A stretch of 64,000 nucleotides of DNA, from contig NC_062242.1 in NCBI RefSeq assembly GCF_905475465.1, positions 11,435,501 to 11,499,500 on the forward strand. The letters are read 5' to 3'. The position numbers and the translations under genes are program-made. A model generated the notes under the pieces. That model had not been told where the DNA came from. It saw only the letters and a list, made by a program, of their open reading frames with translations, and searched no databases. Positions 34,430 through 44,514 of this stretch are shown in pieces; positions within the stretch are counted from its first letter, which is position 1; each line of letters starts with the position of its first letter. Source of the DNA: Pieris napi (lineage: Eukaryota > Arthropoda > Insecta > Lepidoptera > Pieridae).

Positions 34430-35230
34430 ATAGGGTGGCCAAAAAGTCGTGGATCAAACGCAACTGGGAGTTAGATAGGGTCATCAGCTGCAAAAAATTG
34501 TTCTACGGGAGGTCCTTCAGCTCAACCCCTACAGAGTTATAATTTATTTAGCGTTTTTACTATTTCTCATTAAAATTCGAAAAAATAAAAGATACAGTTT
34601 TTCATAATATCCACTATTTTTGAGGGTATTTGAACGAACTGAGGGTAGCTTTCAAAACGAAAATGATAATATAGACTTTCCCATTTTTGCAACATTTTTG
34701 TTTGATCTTCAGCTCCTAAGGGGGCGTCCATAAATTACGTGAGGTGTTTTTTTAAATTTTCTGTACCTCCCTCCCCCCCTGGTGAGATGTCGTGAGATTT
34801 TATTCAACCCCCTCCCCCATCCCCCAGTCTCACGTGAGATTTTTCAAAATGTAGGTTTCTTACGTAAACGCGTTGGATTGTTATTGTAAAAAGAAAAAAA
34901 AATTGCTTCGTGCTTTTATTTACAACTAAAACAAAATAAGTGAAATGTTGAGCGTTTAGGTATGGAGTTAGCGGGAAAATGCAGAGATAGCCTTTAGGGT
35001 CAACCGTTTTCCTAATTTTTTTTTTAATTAGAAAAAAAATTGCGTGATATTTGCCAAGACCCCCCCTCGCTCCAACGTAAGATTAAATGAGATTTGACTC
35101 GACCCCCTCCCCCCCTTAAACAACTCACGTAATTTATGGACGCCCCCTAATGATTGAAACATATAATCGCCTTTCACACGCTGATATTGTAGATTTATAT
35201 TGGAGAATTTTAAAAATGTTTCACTAGTTT
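34430..35230. mobile_element. Unclassified repeat with a palindromic MITE nested in it (34719-35148)
   Basis: The outer sequence starts TATAGGGTGGCCAAAAAGTC, a mariner-like opening. The inner element 34719-35148 has inverted ends AGGGGGCGTCCATAAATTAC and GTAATTTATGGACGCCCCCT, matching over about 25 bases, with C-rich blocks inside each end. Confidence 0.75.
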
Positions 35231-35630
35231 TGGCGTTTATAAAAAAACCTTTCTTCATGTTTCATACAGTAATTGTCAAACAGTTTTAGTATAAAATATA
35301 TATAAATATAAATATTTTTTATATAAATCGTTATAATTTTTTATAACATCGAAAAACAATTATTATCTTAGGTTGTAATACGCATTCTTCGTTTTTATAC
35401 ACTTCTATGTACACTGTAATCTAATCTTTTATCAAAAAGCTATTTGCAAGATTAGGTTATATATGGTTATATGAAGCGGTATTATTTATACATGCTTAGA
35501 AAAATATCTGGTTATAATCAAGTAGCTATGTCTAATTAAATTGAAATGTGGCTTTGAACTACCACGTACAACTACCATAGTATATATTATTTATAGTTCG
35601 CAAGTGTATGTTTGTCCACAAATCACTTAC

Positions 35631-35720
35631 CACTCCCGACTTAGGGAACAATCGAAATCTCACCCAAATCAATTAGGTTTTGAGTATTGGTATCAACGTT
35701 GACACTTGACAGTTAGAAGT
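35631..35720 (-). other. Probable 5' UTR exon of the DESI2-like gene
   Basis: On the minus strand a short GC-richer stretch ends CGGGAGTG followed by a perfect donor GTAAGT (35630-35625). It could splice to the acceptor TTTCAG just above 33692, giving a UTR exon joined to coding exon 1 (33692-33565). The upstream limit is unknown. Confidence 0.4.
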
Positions 35721-36154
35721 TCGTGTAATTCTTTAAATTACTGATTAAATAATTATGTCAACAGATTATTAAAAAACGTGTCCAATTCACTTGCGTCCAA
35801 CAGTCAACATTTTTTTTTTTCAAATGTCATAGACAAATCAACTGCATACTTTAAATATTTTATGAAATATTCCCCACGTTACTTTGTTATCACACATCGT
35901 TACGTCATACTGATAAGGTGGAACGAGCGATCAGCGTCAAGTGTCATAGCTTTGCTGTTAATACCGGAGCTTTTTTCATTGTTTTATCATAAGTACGAAG
36001 AAATCAATGAATATAAATATTCAATACGATATACAAAGGATTGTATTAAAATTTATATCGTATGCATTTCACAGCATTCCCAATTTCACATTGCTTTATA
36101 CCAGTGCTGGATAAAATGACGATCAACAATTAAGCTTTCCAACAATTAAACAAC

Positions 36155-39100
36155 TTTTTTTTTTTTTTTTTTTTTTTTATAGAACGGGGGGCAAACGGGC
36201 AGGAGGCTCACCTGATGTTAAGTGATACCGCCGCCCATGGACACTCTCAATGCCAGAGGGCTCGCGAGTGCGTTGCCGGCCTTTTAAGAATAGGTACGCT
36301 CTTTTCTTGAAGGACCCTAAGTCGAATTGGTTCGGAAATACTTCAGTGGGCAGCTGGTTCCACATAGTGGTTGTGCGCGGCAAAAACTGCCTTAAAAAAC
36401 GCTCAGTTGTGGAACGGCGGACGTCGAGGTGATACGGGTGGAATTTCGTATTCTGTCTCGACGTCCGATGATGAAATTCAGCTGCAGGTATTAATCCGAA
36501 CAACTCCTCTGAACACTCTCCATGGTAAATGCGGTAGAAGATGCAGAGTGACCCCACATCTCTACGCAACGCCAAAGGATCAAGCCGCTCGGAGAGGGAT
36601 TGGTCGTCGACAATTCGAACCGCTCTGCGTTGTATACGGTCAAGTGGAAGGAGCTGGTACTGGGGAGCCCCCGCCCAGAGGTGAGAGCAGTACTCCATGT
36701 GGGGCCGAATTTGCGCTTTATATAGTTGCATGCGGTGGCCCGGAGTGAAGTACCGCCTCGCCTTGCTGAGCACACCAAGCTTTTTGGAGGCTAATTTAGC
36801 CTTTCCCTCCAAGTGACCGCGAAACTGAACGTCGTTCGATATGTCAACGCCAAGTATTCCAATGCTGGCTGTGGCTTTAAGAAGAGTGTTTTCGAAAAGA
36901 GGAGTAGCGACAAAGGGTGTTTTTTTAGCGGAAAACGCGCAAACTTGTGTCTTCTTGGGGTTAAATTGGACTAGGTTTTGTCTGCCCCAGTCTGAGACTC
37001 CACGTAGTAGAGTTTCGACTTCAGACACAAGTTTGTTCCGGTACTCATCAACAACTGCCCGAGAAATACCTGCCCGACCAGTGTAAAGAATATCCCCAGT
37101 GCTGTCATCCGCATAGCAGTGAATGTTGCTAAGTTGCAACATATCATTGATATGCAGAAGAAATAGGGTCGGGGATAGAACACAGCCTTGTGGGACCCCA
37201 GCGTTCACGGGTTTAAGGTCGGAACATGCTCCGTCGATGACGACCTTGATGCTCCGATCGGCCAGAAAGCTGGAGATCCAATCGCATAATTTCTCGGGAA
37301 GCCCATAGGCTGGAAGCTTCGAGAGCAGTGCTCTGTGCCACACCCGATCGAAGGCTTTCGCTATGTCCAAACTTACCGCCAACGCCTCCCCCTTGGACTC
37401 AATTGCTTCCGCCCACCTATGGGTAAGGTATACAAGGAGGTCACCAGCTGAGCGACCACGACGAAAGCCGTACTGAGAATCGCTAATCAACTGGTGACCT
37501 TCTAGATAACTCAAGAGCTGGCAATTAATAATGGTTTCCATTATTTTGGAGAACAAGGAGGTTATAGCTATTGGGCGATAGTTGGACGGATCAGAGCGAT
37601 TGCCTTTTTTTGGGATCGGATGTATCGAAGCGGTCTTCCAGCACTTCGGGACAGTGCCGAGCGAGTACAGGTACCGGAAAAGGCGCGTTAAGACCGGAGC
37701 CAACTCAGGAGCACAAGTACGCAGCACAATTGGGGGGATACCATCCGGCCCGCTCGACTTATGAATGTCCAAGGAAGATAGTGCTTTGCGGACAGCACGT
37801 TGCCGGAATGTGATTTCCGGCATCGAGGAATCACACCGCGAAATGGTCGGTGGTGATCTCCCTCGGTCATCCAAAGTCGAGTTGGACGCGAAGAGACAGC
37901 CCAAAAGGTCGGCCTTCTCCTTCGCAGTGTGGGCCAGAGAGTCATCCTCCCTGTGCAGTGGCGGAATGGAGGGCTGACAAAAATTCCCCTGGACAGCTTT
38001 GGCGAGAGACCAGAAGGCTCGAGTCCCTGAAGGGAGTTGGGCCAATCTCTCGCCAAATCTGGCAATGTGCTCTGACTTTGCCTTAGTGATTTCTCGTTTG
38101 AAGGACCTGGAGGCTGAGTTATATGCTGTTTTAAGTTCGCTGGTATTGGCATCACGAGATTTCGCCGCTTCCGCCCATGCCTTAAAGCATTCTCGCTTTC
38201 GACGCGAGGCCGCCTTGCAAGAACGTTTAAACCAGGGCTGAGACTTGCCACCGATCGGCACCGCAGAAAATGGAATAAAGAGTTCCATGCCCTGCAGAAC
38301 CACTTCGGCGACAGAGGCGGCGACGGAATCTGGAGCTTCCGGCGAAAAGCACATAGGCCCCCAAGGGTAGGACGCAAAGAAAGACCGCATCCCGTCCCAA
38401 TCTGCTGACTTATAGTGCCAAATACGGCGACAACCCATAAAGCGGGGCCGTGAAGGGCGCGTAGATGGCACAGTACTCCGGACCACACAATGATCTGATG
38501 AACCCAATGGCGGGTCAACAGAGACTTGATAGTTCTCCGGATGTGAAGTCAGCAGAAGGTCCAACAAAGAGGGTTTATGACCATCCACATCTGGTATTCG
38601 CGTAATCGCAGGGACCATTTGTGTCAGGTCGTAGGCTAAAGCAAAGTCGTGAAAGGATCTTCCCGCGTGATCGGTAGTTTCAGAGCCGAGCCAATCGGCA
38701 TGGTGGGCGTTAAAATCGCCAAGTATCACGATTTCAGCGGTAGGAACCCTTTCGAGCAGGGAATCTGTAGCCATTTGGATGTGCTCAATGAGTCGGTCAG
38801 TTTCGATATTTCCGCTATGGGACCTATACAGGCATGCGTAGAATCGCGGATGGTCATCGCAGTCTACGCGCAGCCAGAGGTTAGATAGGTCCATTCCTTC
38901 AAGCGTCCCGAGGCGACGAGAACAGATATCCTCTCTGACGTACACGCAAACTCCCGCCCGCGGCACAAATGAATGTTCCAATTTGTACCCCGGGTAGGAG
39001 AGGTAGGAAGTATCAGCCGGGGAGGAAATCTGAGTCTCGGTAAGAAAGAGCAAGGCCGGCTTCGCAGTCTCTAAATGGTAGTGGACTGCGTTGATATTGG

Positions 39101-39640
39101 TATTGAGCCCCCTAACATTTGTGAAGTCCACGGCGAGTGTGGACGGGGGTGCCTTTGTAGGTTTGCTCCGTTTGCCCCGAGAACGAATTATGTTATTTTT
39201 TCCGAGCGCAGAATTGCCCCCCCCAGAATACGAAGGGCAGCCTGTGCGTCCACCACCGGGCGCAGAGTGTCCCGGTGTTGGACGCCCAGAGGGGGATTCT
39301 CCACCGCGAGCGCGTGTGGTACCCCCCTGGGGTAGATTCTGTCTTTTTTTCTGCACCTTCATATTTCTTGTAGAGGGGGGGGGGGGGGAATGGGCTCCGG
39401 GAGTCTCTCTCACCGCACGAAACGCGAGTACAATAAGGCAAACTTATTGCATCACTTCACGCCGGTTTTCTGAGAGACAGTGGTACTGCCCCGGTCGTGC
39501 CTGCCCATTTGGCTGAAGCCCGAAGGCAACAGCATGGCACTCCCACTAGGAAGGGGTTGACTGATTGCGCTGATGAAATAACCTCTGTCACAGGTTATTT
39601 CACCAGTGGGCGATGGGGTCGTCACGTCCCGACGCCGAGA
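36155..39640 (-). mobile_element. CR1/Zenon-like non-LTR retrotransposon, near full-length second half
   Basis: On the minus strand: about 230 bases of 5' sequence (39640-39414), a 1078-codon ORF, and a 24-base A tail (T run at 36155-36178). No gag-like ORF1 is present upstream, so the copy is 5' truncated or its ORF1 is absent. No clear target-site duplication found. Fragments of the same family occur at 8080, 25122 and 33240. Confidence 0.9.
36177..39413 (-). CDS. LINE endonuclease/reverse transcriptase ORF, uninterrupted
   Basis: Encodes the enzyme that nicks target DNA and copies the element RNA into it. From the N-terminus: a basic, Gly/Pro-rich leader (1-90); an apurinic-type endonuclease domain with LTETQ (about 124-128), LGDFNAHHADW (from 231) and a GSSDHCVV triplet; and reverse transcriptase motifs SDPSNYRPIAI, YGFRRGRSAGDL, SLDIAKAFDRVWH (motif A), NAGVPQGCVLSPTLF (motif B) and CYADDST (motif C, Tyr 767). 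A Cys/His-poor C-terminal region with YKAQIRPHMEYCSHLWAG follows. All catalytic residues are present and there is no stop over 1078 codons. Clade assignment (CR1/Zenon/Daphne group of the Jockey superfamily) is from memory of motifs. The TAA stop is completed by the A tail. Confidence 0.92.
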   Translation of the reverse strand: MRETPGAHSPPPPSTRNMKVQKKRQNLPQGGTTRARGGESPSGRPTPGHSAPGGGRTGCPSYSGGGNSALGKNNIIRSRGKRSKPTKAPPSTLAVDFTNVRGLNTNINAVHYHLETAKPALLFLTETQISSPADTSYLSYPGYKLEHSFVPRAGVCVYVREDICSRRLGTLEGMDLSNLWLRVDCDDHPRFYACLYRSHSGNIETDRLIEHIQMATDSLLERVPTAEIVILGDFNAHHADWLGSETTDHAGRSFHDFALAYDLTQMVPAITRIPDVDGHKPSLLDLLLTSHPENYQVSVDPPLGSSDHCVVRSTVPSTRPSRPRFMGCRRIWHYKSADWDGMRSFFASYPWGPMCFSPEAPDSVAASVAEVVLQGMELFIPFSAVPIGGKSQPWFKRSCKAASRRKRECFKAWAEAAKSRDANTSELKTAYNSASRSFKREITKAKSEHIARFGERLAQLPSGTRAFWSLAKAVQGNFCQPSIPPLHREDDSLAHTAKEKADLLGCLFASNSTLDDRGRSPPTISRCDSSMPEITFRQRAVRKALSSLDIHKSSGPDGIPPIVLRTCAPELAPVLTRLFRYLYSLGTVPKCWKTASIHPIPKKGNRSDPSNYRPIAITSLFSKIMETIINCQLLSYLEGHQLISDSQYGFRRGRSAGDLLVYLTHRWAEAIESKGEALAVSLDIAKAFDRVWHRALLSKLPAYGLPEKLCDWISSFLADRSIKVVIDGACSDLKPVNAGVPQGCVLSPTLFLLHINDMLQLSNIHCYADDSTGDILYTGRAGISRAVVDEYRNKLVSEVETLLRGVSDWGRQNLVQFNPKKTQVCAFSAKKTPFVATPLFENTLLKATASIGILGVDISNDVQFRGHLEGKAKLASKKLGVLSKARRYFTPGHRMQLYKAQIRPHMEYCSHLWAGAPQYQLLPLDRIQRRAVRIVDDQSLSERLDPLALRRDVGSLCIFYRIYHGECSEELFGLIPAAEFHHRTSRQNTKFHPYHLDVRRSTTERFLRQFLPRTTTMWNQLPTEVFPNQFDLGSFKKRAYLFLKGRQRTREPSGIESVHGRRYHLTSGEPPARLPPVL

Positions 39641-39810
39641 TATAACGATAGATATAAAGATAGATAGAACTATAATGGAACTGGAATGGATCTTGGGATT
39701 TTTCAATGAATGATAGTTTAAAAAAATCAAATGGTTGATGCTAAGAATTTATGAAACTACTCCAGTATAATACGTTTGTGGCCCCAAATTTATTTAAAAA
39801 TATACAAAAA

Positions 39811-40167
39811 CTAGCTGACCTGGTAAACGTTTGTTTTGCCATATATGTATATATTATTTCTAGAAACAACATTTTTAGTTCAATAAAAATAACTATTTAC
39901 TATAATAAAAAGTAGGGGTTGATCGTAGAGGGGTGAAAATTAGGGGTTGTATGTATTTTTGTCTGTATCATAAAAAAAAATACAAAAAAGTTTTGTTTAA
40001 AAAATAAAATAAAAATTTAGGGGATGGACCACCCTTAACATTTAGGGGTTTGAAAGATAGATAGTAGCCGATTCTCAGACTAACAGAATATGCATAAAAA
40101 ATTTCATAAGAATCGGTCGGAGGAGTATGGGAACGAACATTGTGACACGAGAATTTTATATATAAGA
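39811..40167 (+). repeat. Interspersed repeat CTAGCTGACC...GAGAATTTTATATAT, copy 1
   Basis: Opens ACTAGCTGACCTGGTAAACG, contains GTAGGGGTTGATCGTAGAGG and ATAGTAGCCGATTCTCAGAC, and ends ACACGAGAATTTTATATATA. Near-identical layout at 43483-43857. Confidence 0.75.
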
Positions 40168-40604
40168 TTGTATGACTTGAATGATAAGTTTTAGGAAGAA
40201 ATAACTAGGAAATTGTTAACGAAACACAGTAAGTAAATTTTCAATACATAATAAAAAACTGAAATTCTAACTTCTATATTAATAAATTTTCGAACAATCA
40301 AATTGCCTCCCTGTGGGCGTGGGACTTACGTTGGGAAAACTGAATTAGACGATAATGACGATCCAATATTTCAAATTCATAATAAATGTCTGATGGAATT
40401 TGCAAAAAGTAGAATTCGGTATTCTAATTAATATTTTGTATTTATTTGAAGTTGTTATTAAATTACTCATACGCCTAAACGTTAAAAAACTTTTAAAACA
40501 CAATATAATAGTGATTATTGGCCGTGAGAATATTTTTTTAATATAAACTAATTTATCTAAACTAGGCATCTTTTATTAATAACGGCTTTGTTATTCTTGC
40601 TTAT

Positions 40605-41040
40605 TAAACTAGCCGTTTCGCGCCCGCTTTGCTAGGCGAATTAAAGTAGGAAATAAATAAAATTTTACGTTTCATTATTATTATTTTTCATATTTTTATT
40701 ATTCTTCTTTTTACCTTCCCGCTAAGAAAATTGAAAATTTTCGAAAATCGAGTTTTTAACAGATGTTGACGTTTTGAGGTTCTAGGAAGCCTCCCCGAAT
40801 GTTTCCGCGGTGAATTCCGTATGTATAAATTTTCATAAAAGTAAAACAGCAAAAAAAAAATGAAGGAACGTTGGAAGTTGGAACGTTAAAAAATAAATAG
40901 CCATAAACCATCTAGGAGTAGGAATCAAAATTTCGCATCGAATGGCAGTAGTTTCATGACGATACGATCAGTAGTTTAGGCGTGAAGGAGCCTCAAACGA
41001 AGATCATTTTTCTTATATATAAATAGATATACCTATATTA
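40605..41040 (+). repeat. Interspersed repeat CTAGCCGTTTCGCGCCCGC
   Basis: Similar opening and similar TATATA-rich end to 905-1580. No ORF. Confidence 0.5.
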
Positions 41041-41092
41041 TAATGATCAATGCATCTTAGAGTTTCTTATAGACATATATATATAGTGTAAA

Positions 41093-41262
41093 CTCTTTAT
41101 AACGGCATTCGTTATAACATAAAACTCTCGAAAATGGGTTAAATTTATTTGGTTTAACACAATACCCATACATTAATTATTCCCTCCTTATAATGAAACT
41201 CCTATAATGAATAAAAATGCTCGGTCCCTTGAAATTCGTTATAAAGGGTTTACACAGTGTAA
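41093..41262. mobile_element. pogo/Tigger-like MITE, copy 1
   Basis: Ends AGTGTAAACTCTTTATAACG and CGTTATAAAGGGTTTACACA are inverted. The interior carries repeated CGTTATAA and CTATAATGAA. A related element is at 56285-56452 and another with similar ends near 56930. Confidence 0.8.
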
Positions 41263-41824
41263 CATGTAATTTTTTTTTTTTGTATAAATTGTTAACTGTG
41301 CTTTATTGTTTATGTTTGAATATTCCGTTTTTGGCTTTTGTATATAATGTAATTGTTTAGTGAGTATCTGTAGGAATACTGAGCAAATAAATAAAAATCC
41401 ACAATTTAATAAGGGAATACCCGATTACATTGTACTACGAAAATCTTACTTTCATTTTCTCGTTATGCCTAATGGCCCATTGTCCCATTGCCCTTTATAG
41501 CCTAATAAATAGCCGACAATATTCGCGATAAATGGGTCTACAGTGTGATTTATATCCAATTTTGGCAAATACCGATTTCATTTAGGTCAAGTAAGAGGGA
41601 ACGATTCTAAATCTTCAGCGAGCACTTTTTCATACAACAAAAAACGTTATATGAAGAACGAAATCTGTTTTTAACCATCTTCAAAAAGGAGGTCAATACC
41701 ATATAGCACCTGTTCTTGCAACCTTGAATAATTTTATAATATTTATTGTAGGCACAAATTATTGCAAGAATTATTTTATTAAATTAAGTTTTTAATTACT
41801 ACGCGAAATTTACACTAGCTGGGG

Positions 41825-42097
41825 GCCTTTTTCAAGTATTACGTAAGCAGATTTACTGCAATTTATCCCCCCCCCCCCCCTTACCTCTTGTCAGCAAAAG
41901 TAAGCAAAGCTCTCAAATTAATAGTACATAAACGTATGAATTTTTTGTTTCTACAAAATGCATTTCGTTTTCAAGCATAGACAATGTGTGTGCCCACATA
42001 TGTGTAAAAAAATAAATAATTACCGTTGACGTAATCACCAAATAAGAATATCAAAAACCCCAATATATTGCTTACATAATACTTGAACGTCCCCCTG
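41825..42097. mobile_element. MITE family 2 with poly-C tract, copy 2
   Basis: Left TTTTTCAAGTATTACGTAAG and right TTACATAATACTTGAACGTC are inverted. A run of about 17 C is near the left end. It lies about 47 bases beyond the stop of the SDR gene. Confidence 0.75.
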
Positions 42098-42143
42098 ACA
42101 GCTAACACAGAATTATAATACTTTTAATAATAACGTTAAAAAT

Positions 42144-42893
42144 TCAATACAACAAACAGCCATTGTCCGCTACATAGTTAGAACCGGTGACACTCTTCGC
42201 TTTATCACTGGCTATAAACAACACCAAATCAGCGATATCTTCTGGTTCACCCCAGCAGTTTAAAGCTGTCGGAATTCCTATTTCTTCATATGGAACATTG
42301 AATCCAGCTAATGCAAAAATTTCAGTTTTAACTGGGCCCGGGCTAACGGAATTTATACGCACACCATGCTTCCCCAGTTCCAGAGCAGCGCCTCTACTAA
42401 AGGTATTCAATGCAGCCTTCAGCATACTATACGCCGTGTATTCAGACGTTAAAACCTTCGTTCCTGCAACGCTGGATATGTTCACCACATTACCTTTACT
42501 AGCTATCAGGTGTGGAGTCGCCGTTTCAGTCAACGTAACAATGGGACGCAGATTCGTAGCTAAAATTTCTTCAAACGCATTAACAAACGACCCGGCTTCA
42601 AGGCTACACCTCCTTAGTATACCAGCATTGTTTACCAGTACATCTAATTTACCAAACTTCTCAATTGTTTCCGGGATTATTTTTGCAAGATCAGCGCCAT
42701 TTGACACGTCCGCTTTGAGGATAAGAACCGTCGAACCAAATGCTTTACATTCATCTGCAACTCTCTTTAGTTTCTCTTCATTCCTCCCAACTAAAACGAC
42801 GCTTGCGCCTTCTTTTGCAAATGCAACTGCTATAGCGGCCCCAATACCTGCGCTTGCTCCGGTTACAATGACAACTTTGTTTTTGAAACTCAT
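42144..42893 (-). CDS. Classical short-chain dehydrogenase/reductase, intronless
   Basis: NAD(P)-dependent oxidoreductase of the classical SDR family, 249 residues. The frame is complete with no intron. The N-terminal Rossmann cofactor motif TGASAGIG is at 11-18, NNAG at 88-91 and the structural Asn in ATNLRP at 114. The catalytic set is Ser141 (NISSVAG), Tyr155 and Lys159 (YSMLK), and SPGPVKTE at 184-191 is the usual post-catalytic loop. GRNEEKL after the second strand suggests NADP(H) preference. The substrate cannot be told: it resembles FabG-like and other insect SDRs. The ATG at 42893 starts directly before the first beta strand, and a TATA box lies 55 bases upstream. The single exon suggests an old retrocopy or one of the many intronless insect SDR duplicates; flanks are repeats. 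Confidence 0.95.
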   Translation of the reverse strand: MSFKNKVVIVTGASAGIGAAIAVAFAKEGASVVLVGRNEEKLKRVADECKAFGSTVLILKADVSNGADLAKIIPETIEKFGKLDVLVNNAGILRRCSLEAGSFVNAFEEILATNLRPIVTLTETATPHLIASKGNVVNISSVAGTKVLTSEYTAYSMLKAALNTFSRGAALELGKHGVRINSVSPGPVKTEIFALAGFNVPYEEIGIPTALNCWGEPEDIADLVLFIASDKAKSVTGSNYVADNGCLLY

Positions 42894-42947
42894 GTTAATA
42901 AATCAAAGGCTTAATTTTAACTGTCTAAATAAAACACAGCATCGCTC

Positions 42948-42956
42948 TTATATAGT
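42948..42956 (-). promoter_or_regulatory. TATA box of the SDR gene
   Basis: CTATATAAG on the minus strand. An initiator-like ACAGT lies about 32 bases downstream (near 42920-42924), giving a 5' UTR of roughly 30 bases. Spacing fits a focused TATA/Inr promoter. Confidence 0.6.
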
Positions 42957-43480
42957 GATATTTAAATTTACTTTATTGGCAAAAAAATAATATTATTCAA
43001 CGTGAATCTTAAACCAGAAGGAATTATAAATTATAGATACGTTGATTATCTCGGTTGGAACGTGTTTTGTAGAAGTGTCGGTAATCAAATAGAAAAAATA
43101 AGACGTTGTATGATAATTATATCATATGTATACATTGTGTTACATAATAAAATCATTACGCTACATATTAAAAGTTGCCTTGTATGTGTTTGATTGTGGT
43201 AAACAATGTAACCTCATACAAATTGACCCTAAAGTTAATAAATGATATAAGTAAACTTGTGTTTACATTTTGCAAAATTTTCCAGTAAATATTGAACGTA
43301 TAAAAAAATTGCAACAAATAGAGACACATTTTTCTTCTACAATTTCGCCTAATTCGTCTGTGTATAAATGATTAATTCACAATATAGTGACGGCGTTTAG
43401 GACTCAATATATCCAAAAAATAGTGAATATCAATAACATTAAAAGTTACTTATATTAGTTAACATTAAAATGTAATATTA
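42957..43480 (+). other. Intergenic DNA upstream of the SDR gene, no gene seen
   Basis: AT-rich; the short frame 43002-43193 has no recognisable features. Confidence 0.35.
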
Positions 43481-43482
43481 CT

Positions 43483-43857
43483 AGCTGACCCGGCAAACGT
43501 TGTTTTGCCATGTATATTATTTCTAGGTAACATTTTTTTAGTTCAATAAAAATAACTATCTACAATAATAAAAAATTGGGGTTGATCGGAGGGAGGTGAA
43601 AATTAGGGGTTGTGTGTATTGTATGTATGTTGTATCATAAAAAAAATAAAAACAAAAATATTGTCTATAAAATAAAAATAAATGTTTTCGGGTGGACACC
43701 CCTTATCACTTAGGGGTTTGAAAGATACATAGTAGCCGATTCTCACACTTACTGAATATGCATAAAAAATTTCGTAAGAATCGGTTGAGCCGTTTCGGAG
43801 GAGTATGGGAACTAACATTGTGAAACGAGAATTTTATATATATTAGATTAACAATAG
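43483..43857 (+). repeat. Interspersed repeat CTAGCTGACC...GAGAATTTTATATAT, copy 2
   Basis: CTAGCTGACCCGGCAAACGT opening, AATTAGGGGTTGTGTGTATT, CCCTTATCACTTAGGGGTTT and ACGAGAATTTTATATATATT. Same family as 39811. Confidence 0.8.
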
Positions 43858-44350
43858 GTTACTTAAGTTAAATAAAGCCGTATCTTAAAATTATACAAGA
43901 AGGAAGTATTGAACGCGTTCATTTATTACATCCCCTCAAAGTTGCGAATCCCCTTCAAGCCTTAAAAGGGCTATAAAAGTAATAATAGCTTAGGCCTAGA
44001 GAAAAGTATTTTCTGTAAATTTAAAATTTCCAGTTTACACGAAACAAATGATCAGAAAAACATTGCAGCTGTTAAAGATCTCGCATTCAAGTGTCATAAG
44101 CGCAAAATGTAAATGACGATTTCAACTATGTATCGCGCGGGAATTGAAACATTGCCAAGATCGTCAAAAAGGGCAAAGTCGAAGTGAAATGGCGACCTCA
44201 AAGGTCTAAAGATTTTAACAGAGAGCACTCGAAAGTAGAAAAGAACACCTCTGACTTTATAATGTACTGTTTCTAAGTCTACAGGGTCTGGCATATTAAT
44301 TAGCCGATTTTCATACCTACAGTAACATTAAAATCTTCTATAAATGTAAT

Positions 44351-44514
44351 AAATAATAGTTTAAAAAAACTAGAACACACGCTTTTAAAGCACATCAAAC
44401 TAAAAAGTGAAAAATAATTCCTAATTTAGGCTGAAAATGGTAATGAATTATTTTTCACTTTTTAGTTTGACGTGCTTTAAAAGCGTGTGTTCTAGTTTTT
44501 TTAAACTATTATTT
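44351..44514. mobile_element. Foldback repeat with 70-bp arms
   Basis: Arms 44351-44420 and 44445-44514 are reverse complements with one or two mismatches (CACATCAAACT against AGTTTGACGTG), separated by 24 bases. It looks like a small MITE whose arms nearly meet. Confidence 0.9.

Noticed and set aside
37688..38518. Minus-strand 276-codon frame
   Set aside because: Shadow frame of the LINE polyprotein.
44094..44294. Minus-strand 66-codon frame starting MPDPVDLETVHYKVRG
   Set aside because: It looks partly coding and has an upstream acceptor-like GTAG, but no partner exon, homology or clear end could be supported.
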